Assembly (NCBI GenBank): GCA_050951925.1
Contig: JBMNJZ010000001.1
Span: forward strand, 372,001 to 436,000
Length of the DNA: 64,000 nucleotides
Direction of reading: 5' to 3'
Source: UBA1046 sp012511325
GTDB lineage: Bacteria > Bacillota > Clostridia > Saccharofermentanales > DTU023
Notes under the pieces: generated by a model
Database searches by the model: none
What the model was told of the DNA's origin: nothing
Seen by the model: the letters and a program-made list of their open reading frames with translations, nothing else
Program-made: the position numbers and the translations under genes
Shown here: positions 15,676 to 23,438 of the stretch, one piece after another
Numbering within the stretch: the first letter of the stretch is position 1
Layout: every line of letters starts with the position of its first letter

Positions 15676-16320
15676 TTATTTCGTGCCGAAGATTCTGTCG
15701 CCTGCGTCCCCCAGACCGGGCACAATATAGGCATTTTCGTTCAGAGTTTCATCGAGCGCGGCACAATAGATAGCCACATCCGGATGAGCATTGACAACTT
15801 TCATCAGTCCTTCGCGGGCCGCAATGATACAGAGCAGCTTGATTTTATGGGCACCGAACCTTTTAAGAGTCGATATCGCCGCTGCGGCCGAGCCCCCGGT
15901 AGCGACCATCGGATCAAGCAAGAAGACATCTCTTTGCTGAATATCCTCGGGGAGCTTGCAATAATAATCAATAGGCTGCCAGGTATCGTGATCCCGGAAC
16001 AGACCGATATGGCCGACCCTTGCGTTGGGCGTTATAGACAGCAAGCCATCAACCATGCCCAGGCCGGCTCTCAGAATCGGTACCAGAGCCAGTTTGTTTC
16101 CGGCCAACTGCTTAACTGCGGCCGGGGCAATCGGGGTCTCAACCTCGATTTCTTCCAGCGGCAGCTCGCGGGTCGCTTCAAAACCGATCAGCATGGCGAC
16201 CTCGGAGACCAGCTCCCGGAATTCTTTGGTGGGGGTTTGTTTGTTTCTGAGGATTCCTACTTTATGTTGGATCAAGGGATGATCCAGGACAATGATGTTT
16301 TCCGGCAAATTCGCTTCCAT
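15676..16320 (-). CDS. upp: Uracil phosphoribosyltransferase
   Basis: Pyrimidine salvage enzyme converting uracil and PRPP to UMP, 214 residues, close to the usual 208-210. PRPP-loop DPMVATGGSAAAAI, the N-terminal VLDHPLIQHKVGILRN and the C-terminal PGLGDAGDRIFGT are family hallmarks. It lies downstream of hisS (63-bp gap) and upstream of the isochorismatase-like gene on the same strand. Confidence 0.96.
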   Translation of the reverse strand: MEANLPENIIVLDHPLIQHKVGILRNKQTPTKEFRELVSEVAMLIGFEATRELPLEEIEVETPIAPAAVKQLAGNKLALVPILRAGLGMVDGLLSITPNARVGHIGLFRDHDTWQPIDYYCKLPEDIQQRDVFLLDPMVATGGSAAAAISTLKRFGAHKIKLLCIIAAREGLMKVVNAHPDVAIYCAALDETLNENAYIVPGLGDAGDRIFGTK

Positions 16321-16383
16321 ATTCAGCTCCTCGCAATTTCTTTCAGTATATCATTTTACGGTTGACCCCCAAACAAAATTTGC

Positions 16384-17631
16384 TCAACCGGGGAAGATTT
16401 CCTCAATCTGTGTATAGCCGAGATCTATCAATTCGTCGATCTGTCTTCTGACATTGCGGCGGCGCCCGGCAACTAAGATAGTCTCGCCGTTGACCCTGCG
16501 CCGGGCGGCATCTTCCATAATCTCCACTATCTCGTCCGGACTCAGATCTTTATCCAGCAGAAAAGCCGACCGCGGGTCATTGAAACCCGGAATCAGACCT
16601 TGCTCTTCCAGAAGTACGATAATCCGCTCAAAACCAATGGAAAAACCACAGGCGGCTACCGGCTGGTTGACGAAATTGCCGATCATTTCGTCATAGCGTC
16701 CGCCTCCGGCGACCGAGCCCGCCATCCCGGGCAGCGAAATCTCAAAGATAGTGCCGGTATAATAGCCCATGCCGCGCACCAGAGTCGGGTCAAAAATCAC
16801 CTGGACCTCAGAGTCCGTCAGCGCGCGCGCCATAGTCAAAATAGTGTCCAGATTCTTGAAGATCTCGGGATCGGACATAACATCTGAATTAGTGGCAAAA
16901 TACTCGCTGCTCAGCAGAGAGTCAGGCAGCTCCTTGAACAGTCCCAGATATTTGTCCGTGCTGTCCAGAGAATATCCGGCGGCCAAAAGCTCATCTCTTA
17001 AGCCCGTGAAACCAATCTTGTCCATCTTGTCCAGGAGAATAAAGATCGCGGGCAGCTCATCTTCCGGAAAGCCTGCATACAGCGCCATAGATCTGAGAAT
17101 CCGGCGATCATTGACTTTTACCACCAGATCTTCCAAGCCGAGGCTGGACAGAGCCTCTGTCGTCGCGCAGATCAGCTCGACTTCCGCCAGCAGCGACGGC
17201 TCGCCCAGAATATCGATATCGCATTGGACAAATTGCCGGAAGCGCCCTCGCTGCGGACGATCGGCCCGCCAGACAGGCCCCATCTGCATCACCTTGAACG
17301 GCAGCGGCAGATCACTCATATTATTAGCGTAGAAGCGAACCAGGGGTACGGTCAGATCGTAGCGCAGGCCTTCGGCGCTGATATTCTTGCCCTGGTCCAG
17401 AGCCTGCCGGAGACTTTCTCCCCGCTTGAGAATTTGGAAAATCAGCTTTTCATTCTCGCCGCCCTGATCTCCGGTCAGATTCTCAAGATGCTCGATAGCG
17501 GGAGTCTCGATTTGCAGATAGCCATAGGACCGGTACACGGTACGGATCTGGTTCATCACATAATTGCGCAGCTCCATCTCGCCCGGTGTCTGCTCCGGCA
17601 TACCGCGCACGGGTGTCTTGATAAAAGTCAT
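16384..17631 (-). CDS. hisS: Histidine-tRNA ligase with a short C-terminus
   Basis: Class II aminoacyl-tRNA synthetase for histidine, 415 residues. Motif 2 is visible in GPVWRADRPQRGRFRQFVQCD, HisRS signature 1 as LVRGMGYYTGTIFEI, and motif 3 with VAGGGRYD and CGFSIGFERI. After motif 3 only about 62 residues remain, shorter than the roughly 90-100-residue anticodon domain of most bacterial HisRS, so tRNA contacts may differ. No hisG is next to it, and the complete HisRS signatures argue against HisZ. An extended -10 (TGATATAAT) lies upstream. Confidence 0.88.
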   Translation of the reverse strand: MTFIKTPVRGMPEQTPGEMELRNYVMNQIRTVYRSYGYLQIETPAIEHLENLTGDQGGENEKLIFQILKRGESLRQALDQGKNISAEGLRYDLTVPLVRFYANNMSDLPLPFKVMQMGPVWRADRPQRGRFRQFVQCDIDILGEPSLLAEVELICATTEALSSLGLEDLVVKVNDRRILRSMALYAGFPEDELPAIFILLDKMDKIGFTGLRDELLAAGYSLDSTDKYLGLFKELPDSLLSSEYFATNSDVMSDPEIFKNLDTILTMARALTDSEVQVIFDPTLVRGMGYYTGTIFEISLPGMAGSVAGGGRYDEMIGNFVNQPVAACGFSIGFERIIVLLEEQGLIPGFNDPRSAFLLDKDLSPDEIVEIMEDAARRRVNGETILVAGRRRNVRRQIDELIDLGYTQIEEIFPG

Positions 17632-17684
17632 ATAGCTGATACTCTCCTCTTCTCAATTTCTCAATCGATCGCAATATTTTACTG

Positions 17685-17692
17685 ATTATATC
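17685..17692 (-). promoter_or_regulatory. Extended -10 element upstream of hisS
   Basis: On the minus strand TGATATAAT places a TG extension one base before a perfect TATAAT (complement of 17685-17690). This is about 55 bp before the hisS start. No strong -35 is seen, as is usual for extended -10 promoters. Confidence 0.5.
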
Positions 17693-17733
17693 ATTGACGG
17701 CAGCGTTGAACAGTTAGGTAGATGTAAATCATG

Positions 17734-17801
17734 GTTTTCGGTCTTAATATTGGCAGCTGGTATCTTCGTTTTCGGCCTTAATATTAGCAGCCGGTATCTT
17801 C
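17734..17801 (-). repeat. 34-bp tandem duplication at the 3' end of larC
   Basis: Two adjacent 34-bp units, 17734-17767 and 17768-17801, differ at three positions. The gene reads through the first unit as KIPAANIKAEN and then enters the second in another frame, ending EDTSCQY-stop. Because 34 is not a multiple of three, the duplication has replaced the original C-terminal end. Confidence 0.8.
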
Positions 17802-19249
17802 GCAGCGAGCTCCCGAACCTCAGACAAAGTCAGATCGTTGTCAGTGGCCAGCCGGGCCAGATCTTCATACTCCAGCTTGGTTTTGCTCAGCCCCGCCCCC
17901 TGTGAGAATTTGCAGCGGATAGGCCCCAGGGGGCTGTCTACCATTTTAATTTCGCGGTCAAGGGCAATCCGCTCGCAATCGTTGACCCGCACACCCAGCG
18001 TAGTCGTATGTCGCAGGATCAACTCTGCCAGCTCCGCCACTTGCCCGGGGCGGCACAGCACACTGAGCCGCACTCCCGGCCGCCCTTTCTTCATGATCAC
18101 TTGACAGAGCACGACATCCAAAGCTCCCGCTCCTCTCAATTTTTCCGCAACGAAGGCGCAATCTTCCCCGCCCAGATCATCGAGATCAGTTTCCAGCAAC
18201 TTCAGCTGCTCCGGCTTCAGCTGCAAGTATTGGCTTTGCGGCCGGTCCGCTGTCTCTGCTTCTCCCAGCCAGGCTCTGACGGCATTGAGCGCCGGATATT
18301 CTTTGTGCCCCAGTCCCAAGCCCTCTCTTTGCCAGAGGCCTAAAGGGCGCTCCCGATAATCCCGGACAAAGTGAGCCAGCAGCGCTGCTCCGGTCGGTGT
18401 CAGCAGTTCTCCTTTGATGCTGCCGCTGTAGCTGGGTATTCCCCGCAGCAGATAGGACGTCGCCGGGGCGGGAACGGGCAAGATGCCGTGAGCGCAGCGC
18501 ACGAAGCCGCTGCCGGTGCTGACCGGTGTCGCCAGCACTGTCTCCGGCTGCAGCAGATGAATCAGGAGCGAGAAGGCGACAATATCGCAAATGGCATCCA
18601 GAGTGCCGACTTCATGAAAATGGATCTCAGCGACCGGAACCTGATGGGAATGCGCCTCGGCCTCAGCCAGCAGGGTGTAGACAGCTACCGCGTCTTTTTT
18701 AACCTGAGCCGGCAGCTCCAGCTTTTCTATGATCCCGATAATATCGCTCAAACCGCGGTGAATATGGCCGTGCGGGTGTGCCGCATGCTCATGTGTATGA
18801 TCGTGACCATGATCGTGACTATGATCATGACCATGTCCGTGACCATGGTGATCATGCTCTTCGTGTATATGAGCATGTTCGTAACCATGCTCGTGACCAT
18901 GGTGGTCGTGTTCTCCGTGAACATGAGAATTGCTGTGGTTGCCGTGCTCATGAGCACGGCCATGCGAGTGTTCCGCATGTTCATGAGTATAGCCTTTGGT
19001 CGCGGCCAGAGGCCGGCCGGCGGCATCGACATCGATACTTTCCTCCATGGCTTCATGAACCAGGACATTGAAACGATGTCCCCAGACGCCCATGGAGCTG
19101 GCCGGCTCGAAAGCAATCCTGACCCCCAGGCTCTCAAACTGTCTGAGCGCGGCAAAGAACGCTTCCTGTTCCTCCAGCAGCGGCAGAACAGCGGCCACCA
19201 GCATATCGCCGGCGGCGCCCATACCCAGATCCAAAAACAGAGTTTTCAT
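17744..19249 (-). CDS. larC: Nickel-pincer cofactor nickel-insertion protein LarC
   Basis: LarC (DUF111) cyclometallase that inserts nickel into the pincer nucleotide cofactor, about 501 residues. The start MKTLFLDLGMGAAGDML is typical; the second ATG is preferred because AAGGTGAG is too close to the first. Residues 89-164 form a His-rich stretch (34 of 76 residues), a likely nickel store. The family core (EIHFHEVGTLDAICDIV, SGFVRCAHGILPVPAPAT) follows. The gene is one frame, unlike the programmed frameshift reported for Lactiplantibacillus larC. Its last residues come from a 34-bp duplication. It is the last gene of larE-larB-larC. Confidence 0.93.
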   Translation of the reverse strand: MKTLFLDLGMGAAGDMLVAAVLPLLEEQEAFFAALRQFESLGVRIAFEPASSMGVWGHRFNVLVHEAMEESIDVDAAGRPLAATKGYTHEHAEHSHGRAHEHGNHSNSHVHGEHDHHGHEHGYEHAHIHEEHDHHGHGHGHDHSHDHGHDHTHEHAAHPHGHIHRGLSDIIGIIEKLELPAQVKKDAVAVYTLLAEAEAHSHQVPVAEIHFHEVGTLDAICDIVAFSLLIHLLQPETVLATPVSTGSGFVRCAHGILPVPAPATSYLLRGIPSYSGSIKGELLTPTGAALLAHFVRDYRERPLGLWQREGLGLGHKEYPALNAVRAWLGEAETADRPQSQYLQLKPEQLKLLETDLDDLGGEDCAFVAEKLRGAGALDVVLCQVIMKKGRPGVRLSVLCRPGQVAELAELILRHTTTLGVRVNDCERIALDREIKMVDSPLGPIRCKFSQGAGLSKTKLEYEDLARLATDNDLTLSEVRELAAKIPAANIKAENEDTSCQY

Positions 19250-19272
19250 CATCTCACCTTACTTTATCTTTT

Positions 19273-20019
19273 CTAAGCCAGATGATTAATCTGGCTGGCA
19301 GCAAAGGCTGCGCCGAAACCGTTATCGATATTTACGACCGTGACGCCGGAGGCACAGCTGTTCAGCATCGCCAGCAGCGCTGCCAGACCGCCAAAAGAAG
19401 CCCCATAGCCGACACTGGTCGGGACGGCGATCACCGGGCAGGATACCAGACCGCCCACGACACTGGCCAGCGCCCCTTCCATGCCGGCAATGACAATAAT
19501 TACCCGCGCAGTCATCAGAACGTCGAGGTTGGATAGCGTGCGATGCAAGCCGGAAACGCCGACATCGTAAACGCGCTCAATGCGATTGCCCAGAGCCATG
19601 GCCGTGCGGGCGGCTTCTTCGGCGACAGCCTGGTCGGAAGTTCCCGCTGTCACAATAGCGATGGTACCTTGACCGCTTGGCTCCGGCAGCTCGCCGGATA
19701 ATCCCGTGCGCCCGACCGGGTCATAATCCAGCTCAATCTCAGCAGCGATTTGATCCGCCTTGCTCTGATCTAGCCGTGTAATCAGAACCGTTTCAGCGCC
19801 GCCGGCCTTGATCCCGCGGACGATTGCCAGGATCTGTCCGGCAGTCTTGCCCGCGCCGTAGATGACCTCGGCCGCTCCCTGCCGCAGCGGACGGTGCTGA
19901 TCGACCTTGGCAAAGCCGAGGTCATGGAAGGGCTGCTGCTTCAGAAGCAGCAGAGCTTCCTGCGGCGCTATGGCGCCGGCGCGAATCTGTTCCAGTAAGG
20001 CCAGGATTTTATCTTGCAT
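19273..20019 (-). CDS. larB: Nickel-pincer cofactor biosynthesis protein LarB
   Basis: LarB carboxylates and hydrolyses nicotinic acid adenine dinucleotide in the first step of pincer-cofactor synthesis. The 248-residue protein has the PurE-like core with VTAGTSDQAVAEEAARTA, YDVGVSGLHRTL, IVIAGMEGALASVVGG and CPVIAVPTSVGYG. The ATG at 20019 follows GGAGGATAAT; the frame extends upstream only as an overlap with larE. It begins two bases after the larE stop codon, indicating coupled translation. Confidence 0.94.
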   Translation of the reverse strand: MQDKILALLEQIRAGAIAPQEALLLLKQQPFHDLGFAKVDQHRPLRQGAAEVIYGAGKTAGQILAIVRGIKAGGAETVLITRLDQSKADQIAAEIELDYDPVGRTGLSGELPEPSGQGTIAIVTAGTSDQAVAEEAARTAMALGNRIERVYDVGVSGLHRTLSNLDVLMTARVIIVIAGMEGALASVVGGLVSCPVIAVPTSVGYGASFGGLAALLAMLNSCASGVTVVNIDNGFGAAFAASQINHLA

Positions 20020-20020
20020 A

Positions 20021-20773
20021 TTATCCTCCGTCCCGGGGCTGTAAATCCAGAGCGACCTGCTCGCAAAATGAAGACAGCTGTTCCACAATGTCCGCCTTCG
20101 CCGACAGCAAAAGCGGGAAATCACAAGCATTGATTTGGATCAATGCTTTTTGGGCGTCTAATCTGACCCGCGCGCCTGTGATGCCCAGCTCATTTAGGAA
20201 TTGCTCTGCCTGTTCGATCTGCCGCAGTTTCTCCGGCGTAATTTCTTGTCCGGTTGTGATTCTGGTCGCCAGGCAGGAGTTGGCCGCCAGGTTCCAATTC
20301 GAGAGTCCCAGCAGACGGGCTTTCTCAGTGATCTGCTCTTTGGTCAGGCCGCTCTCTCTGAGCGGCGACAAAATATTGTGCTCGGCCAGGGCTTTCATTC
20401 CCGGCCGCTCGGAGGGCCGGTCGCCGGCATTGCTGCCGTCAGCCACGATAGTCCACCCGTCCTTTGCCGCCACCTCCCGGATAGCGGCGAAGATCATGCT
20501 CTTGCAGAGATAGCAGCGCTCGGGGGGATTGGCCGCCAGCCTCGGATCGGCCAGGGCGGACAGCTCTATGATCTTCAGCTCTGTGCCCAGCTCAGCGGCC
20601 AGATGATGAGCTTGTTCCATCTCTTTCTTAGTCTGGAATTCCGATTTGACAAAGTAGGGCTGGACTTTGGCGCCCAGCTCCAGAGCGGCGGCCAGCAGAT
20701 AGGCGGAGTCTACCCCGCCGGAAAAAGCCAGGGCGAAACGGGGATAGAGTTGAACGAATTTCGCAAGTGTCAT
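20021..20773 (-). CDS. larE: Nickel-pincer cofactor sulfur transferase LarE
   Basis: ATP-dependent sulfur insertase acting on the LarB product, 250 residues. The PP-loop SGGVDS is at 18-23. C167 in NSCLATRI matches the position of the sacrificial cysteine known from Lactiplantibacillus LarE, so this is probably a single-turnover, cysteine-consuming enzyme. ERCYLCK (around 85-91) is also conserved. First gene of the operon; the divergent htrA-like gene lies upstream. Confidence 0.94.
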   Translation of the reverse strand: MTLAKFVQLYPRFALAFSGGVDSAYLLAAALELGAKVQPYFVKSEFQTKKEMEQAHHLAAELGTELKIIELSALADPRLAANPPERCYLCKSMIFAAIREVAAKDGWTIVADGSNAGDRPSERPGMKALAEHNILSPLRESGLTKEQITEKARLLGLSNWNLAANSCLATRITTGQEITPEKLRQIEQAEQFLNELGITGARVRLDAQKALIQINACDFPLLLSAKADIVEQLSSFCEQVALDLQPRDGG

Positions 20774-20957
20774 TGGCCGGCTCCTTTTTCGCTGCTGTTA
20801 TCGCCCCCTGAGAGGCTTAATACTTTCATCATAGGGTAATCTTTTCGTTTTTTCATCACAAAGGTAACGAAATTTTTCACAATTTGGCATTATCATTAAA
20901 TATTAAGATAATTAGGTCAGGATGACATAGGCTATGGGCCGGGTCGAAGGGAGTATC

Positions 20958-22601
20958 ATGATGCATTACGATGACAGGATAGATAATGGCGGCGGAAGCG
21001 CAAACCAGGGAGGGCACGGCGCGGCAGGAGCGGGAAAGCCGGACGGCGAGCAGCTCAGAAATGAATCCTATAATAAGGAGCCAGTCGCAGACGAAGGCTA
21101 CAGCTCCGGGTACAGCAGCCCTAATCCCGCAAACTATCAGTCATATACCGATCCCAGGCGGACGGCGCCCGATAGATATCATGCGGAATATAGATGGTCG
21201 CGTTCGATAGACGGCCAGACTCCCGGCAGCACAGGCTACATGAACTATCAGCCGCATCAGACTGCAGGCAATAATGACAAAAACGATCGCCGCAATAAGG
21301 CGGGCGTCCGTGCCGTCATCATTATTTCAGCTATTCTGGTAGTGCTGGCGGTCGCCGCGGTCTCTATTCTGGGCACGCTGGCTTATACTCAACTGAGGAA
21401 AGCCGCCCCGGAGCCGGCGGCAACAGACGGACAAGAGGAGCAGGTCGAGCCGACGGACGGATTGTCTTTGACCGAGCCCGCTGAGGATCAACCGGAGGAA
21501 ACTGCTCCGGGCGAGACCCGGGAAACCGAACCGGAGCGCGGCGACCTGGTGCTGGAAACCGCGGCGCCGGAGCAGCCGTCCGGTACTGGCCAATTGCAGG
21601 ATGCCGCCGAAAAAGTGATTCCGTCCGTAGTGCTGGTGCGCGAATATAGAAATCCGTCCATGGATAGCCACGCTGACACTGAGCTTGGCTCCGGCAGCAC
21701 GAATCCGGATACGCAACAGATAGAGGCGATTCCCGTCCGACAGAGACAGGACATGATTGTCGGCGAGGGTTCCGGAGTTATTATGTCGGCTGACGGCTAT
21801 ATTGTTACCAATGCCCATGTAGTTGAGGGCGGGGACAGCTTTGAAGTGGTGCTCTACGACGGAGTTTCCCTCGAAGCTGAACTAATGGGCGCGGATAGCG
21901 TGACAGATCTGGCCGTCCTCAAGGTCGACCCTGGCGATATAGAACTGAAGCCTGCTACTTTTGCCGGGACCTCCGGCCTGAGGGTTGCCGATCAGGTCAT
22001 AGCCGTCGGCAATCCCACCGGCAGCATTTTGAGCTCCTCCGTCAGCGTGGGCTATATTTCCGCTCTCAATCGCATGGTTATGGCGGAAGATGGCTCCAAT
22101 ATGAACTATATACAGACTGACGCGGCGATCAATAAAGGCAATTCAGGCGGCGCCCTGGCCAATCTGTCCGGAGAAGTGATCGGCATTAATGCCCTCAAAG
22201 TCGCCGGCGATACCTATGAAGGACTGGGCTTTGCCATCCCCTGGGATACGGCGGAACCCGTGGTGCGCGATCTGGTCAAATACGGCAAAGTGCAAAACCG
22301 TCCTGCCCTGGGCGTCAGAGGCCGCTATATTGACTATCAGTTTGCCTTCTATTATCAGCTGGCCAGCGGTGGCTTCCTGGTTGATGAAGTTGTTAACCGC
22401 GATTTAATCAAGGCCGGTCTCCAGCAAGGCCATATCATTACCGCTATTGATGGTCTGGAACTAGCCAGCTCAAGTACCTTGGCCAATTATCTGGCCCAGA
22501 AGAAACCGGGGGACGAGGTCGTGCTGCAAGTGTTAGACAGTCGCTCGCGCCAGACTTTCGAGATAACCGTCACTTTGATCAGCAGCCAAAATCTAGGCTA
22601 A
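20958..22601 (+). CDS. HtrA/DegP-like serine protease with PDZ domain
   Basis: Membrane-anchored surface protease of 547 residues for protein quality control. A hydrophilic Gly/Tyr/Asn-rich cytosolic segment (1-118) leads to one membrane helix (about 119-143), an acidic Pro/Glu linker, the trypsin-like domain and a C-terminal PDZ domain. Catalytic residues are H287 in TNAHVV, D317 in TDLAVLKV and S396 in GNSGGAL. The ATG at 20958 has AAGGGAG upstream; the one at 20934 does not. It is followed by a perfect long hairpin terminator. Confidence 0.92.
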   Translation: MMHYDDRIDNGGGSANQGGHGAAGAGKPDGEQLRNESYNKEPVADEGYSSGYSSPNPANYQSYTDPRRTAPDRYHAEYRWSRSIDGQTPGSTGYMNYQPHQTAGNNDKNDRRNKAGVRAVIIISAILVVLAVAAVSILGTLAYTQLRKAAPEPAATDGQEEQVEPTDGLSLTEPAEDQPEETAPGETRETEPERGDLVLETAAPEQPSGTGQLQDAAEKVIPSVVLVREYRNPSMDSHADTELGSGSTNPDTQQIEAIPVRQRQDMIVGEGSGVIMSADGYIVTNAHVVEGGDSFEVVLYDGVSLEAELMGADSVTDLAVLKVDPGDIELKPATFAGTSGLRVADQVIAVGNPTGSILSSSVSVGYISALNRMVMAEDGSNMNYIQTDAAINKGNSGGALANLSGEVIGINALKVAGDTYEGLGFAIPWDTAEPVVRDLVKYGKVQNRPALGVRGRYIDYQFAFYYQLASGGFLVDEVVNRDLIKAGLQQGHIITAIDGLELASSSTLANYLAQKKPGDEVVLQVLDSRSRQTFEITVTLISSQNLG

Positions 22602-22632
22602 CAAGCAGATCCAAAAAATATATATAGCGGAA

Positions 22633-22668
22633 TCTTGCTTCCTCTCCCGGCCGGGAGAGGAAGCAAGA
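22633..22668 (+). terminator. 36-bp perfect palindrome, likely terminator of the htrA-like gene
   Basis: TCTTGCTTCCTCTCCCGG is followed immediately by its exact reverse complement, giving up to 18 paired bases. AT-rich sequence with AATTTTTC follows within 20 bp. It lies 31 bp after the protease stop. Confidence 0.75.
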
Positions 22669-22822
22669 CATCAAATTAATTTTTCAACGCCAGCCCGCTC
22701 TTTCGATACCGTTTTCCCAGTTCGGCATAGGAGGAATTGTCTTCCGCTTGTCTCAGTTTTTCTATTTTTCTATTACTATCGTTACTGTTTTTCAGTGTAG
22801 AATATGTTAGTCTATTAGCGAA

Positions 22823-22837
22823 TTAACTAATAGTTAA
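22823..22837 (+). promoter_or_regulatory. Palindrome TTAACTAATAGTTAA upstream of the lipoprotein gene
   Basis: A perfect 15-bp odd palindrome 53 bp before the lipoprotein start, in an AT-rich promoter-like region. It may be a repressor or activator site; no binder is identified. Confidence 0.45.
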
Positions 22838-22889
22838 TATCAATGGACAAAAAATAGAGTTGTGCGCTGCTTAAGCGCAAGGAGGAAAA

Positions 22890-23354
22890 ATGAAGAAGAC
22901 ACAATATAAAGTTTTGGCGCTCGTCGTGGCAGTCTTGCTGTTAGTCTCTCTGGTTGCCTGTGGTGGCAGCAAGTCCCCGATCGTTGGCAAATGGGTTCCC
23001 CAGGCGGGAGACGCTTTTGGCGTAGACGAGCTGGGGATGCTTGGCATTGGTGCAGACGATCTCTATCTGGAATTCACCTCCGGCGGCAAAGTTGAGATTA
23101 TGGTCAAAGACAAGCCCTTCGTGGATTTCATGAAAGACATGCTTAAGGAAATGGGCATGGACGAAGACCAGATTAAAACCCAGATGGAAGAGTTCGAAAT
23201 GAAAATAACTTACAAAACCGACGGCGACAAACTCAAGATGGAGATGAATGTCGGCGGAGAGGCTGAGTCTCAAGAGGGAACCTTCAAGGTGGATGGCGAT
23301 AAACTGACCATCACAATTGACGGCGAAGATACCGTTTTTGCCAAGAAAAAGTAA
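22890..23354 (+). CDS. Small lipoprotein of unknown function
   Basis: Predicted secreted lipoprotein of 154 residues. A signal peptide ends in the lipobox LVAC, with lipidated C24. The mature part, KSPIVGKWVPQAG then repeated beta-rich segments (DGDKLKMEMNVGG, VDGDKLTITIDGEDTVF), resembles lipocalin-like small domains found in Bacillota lipoproteins. No enzymatic motif is visible. AAGGAGGAAAA precedes the ATG. Monocistronic: a palindrome lies upstream and a strong terminator downstream. Confidence 0.85.
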   Translation: MKKTQYKVLALVVAVLLLVSLVACGGSKSPIVGKWVPQAGDAFGVDELGMLGIGADDLYLEFTSGGKVEIMVKDKPFVDFMKDMLKEMGMDEDQIKTQMEEFEMKITYKTDGDKLKMEMNVGGEAESQEGTFKVDGDKLTITIDGEDTVFAKKK

Positions 23355-23380
23355 ACCATCGATTAGCAATGGCACTAACC

Positions 23381-23408
23381 GGGGGCACCCTCACGGGCGC
23401 CCCCTTTT
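23381..23408 (+). terminator. Rho-independent terminator after the lipoprotein gene
   Basis: GGGGGC (23381-23386) pairs with GCCCCC (23399-23404), extended inside by ACCC/GGG around a short TCAC loop. TTTTGTTT follows directly. Confidence 0.9.
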
Positions 23409-23438
23409 GTTTAGAAACATTTAGGTCATAAAGGATAA

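Noticed and set aside
16384..17631. HisZ (ATP phosphoribosyltransferase regulatory subunit)
   Set aside because: The full HisRS signatures, including motif 2 and the RGMGYYTG stretch, are kept and no hisG is adjacent.
18371..19276. Long 301-codon plus-strand frame opposite larC
   Set aside because: It is created by the His-codon repeats of larC (CAT/CAC read backwards as ATG/GTG) and has no family features.
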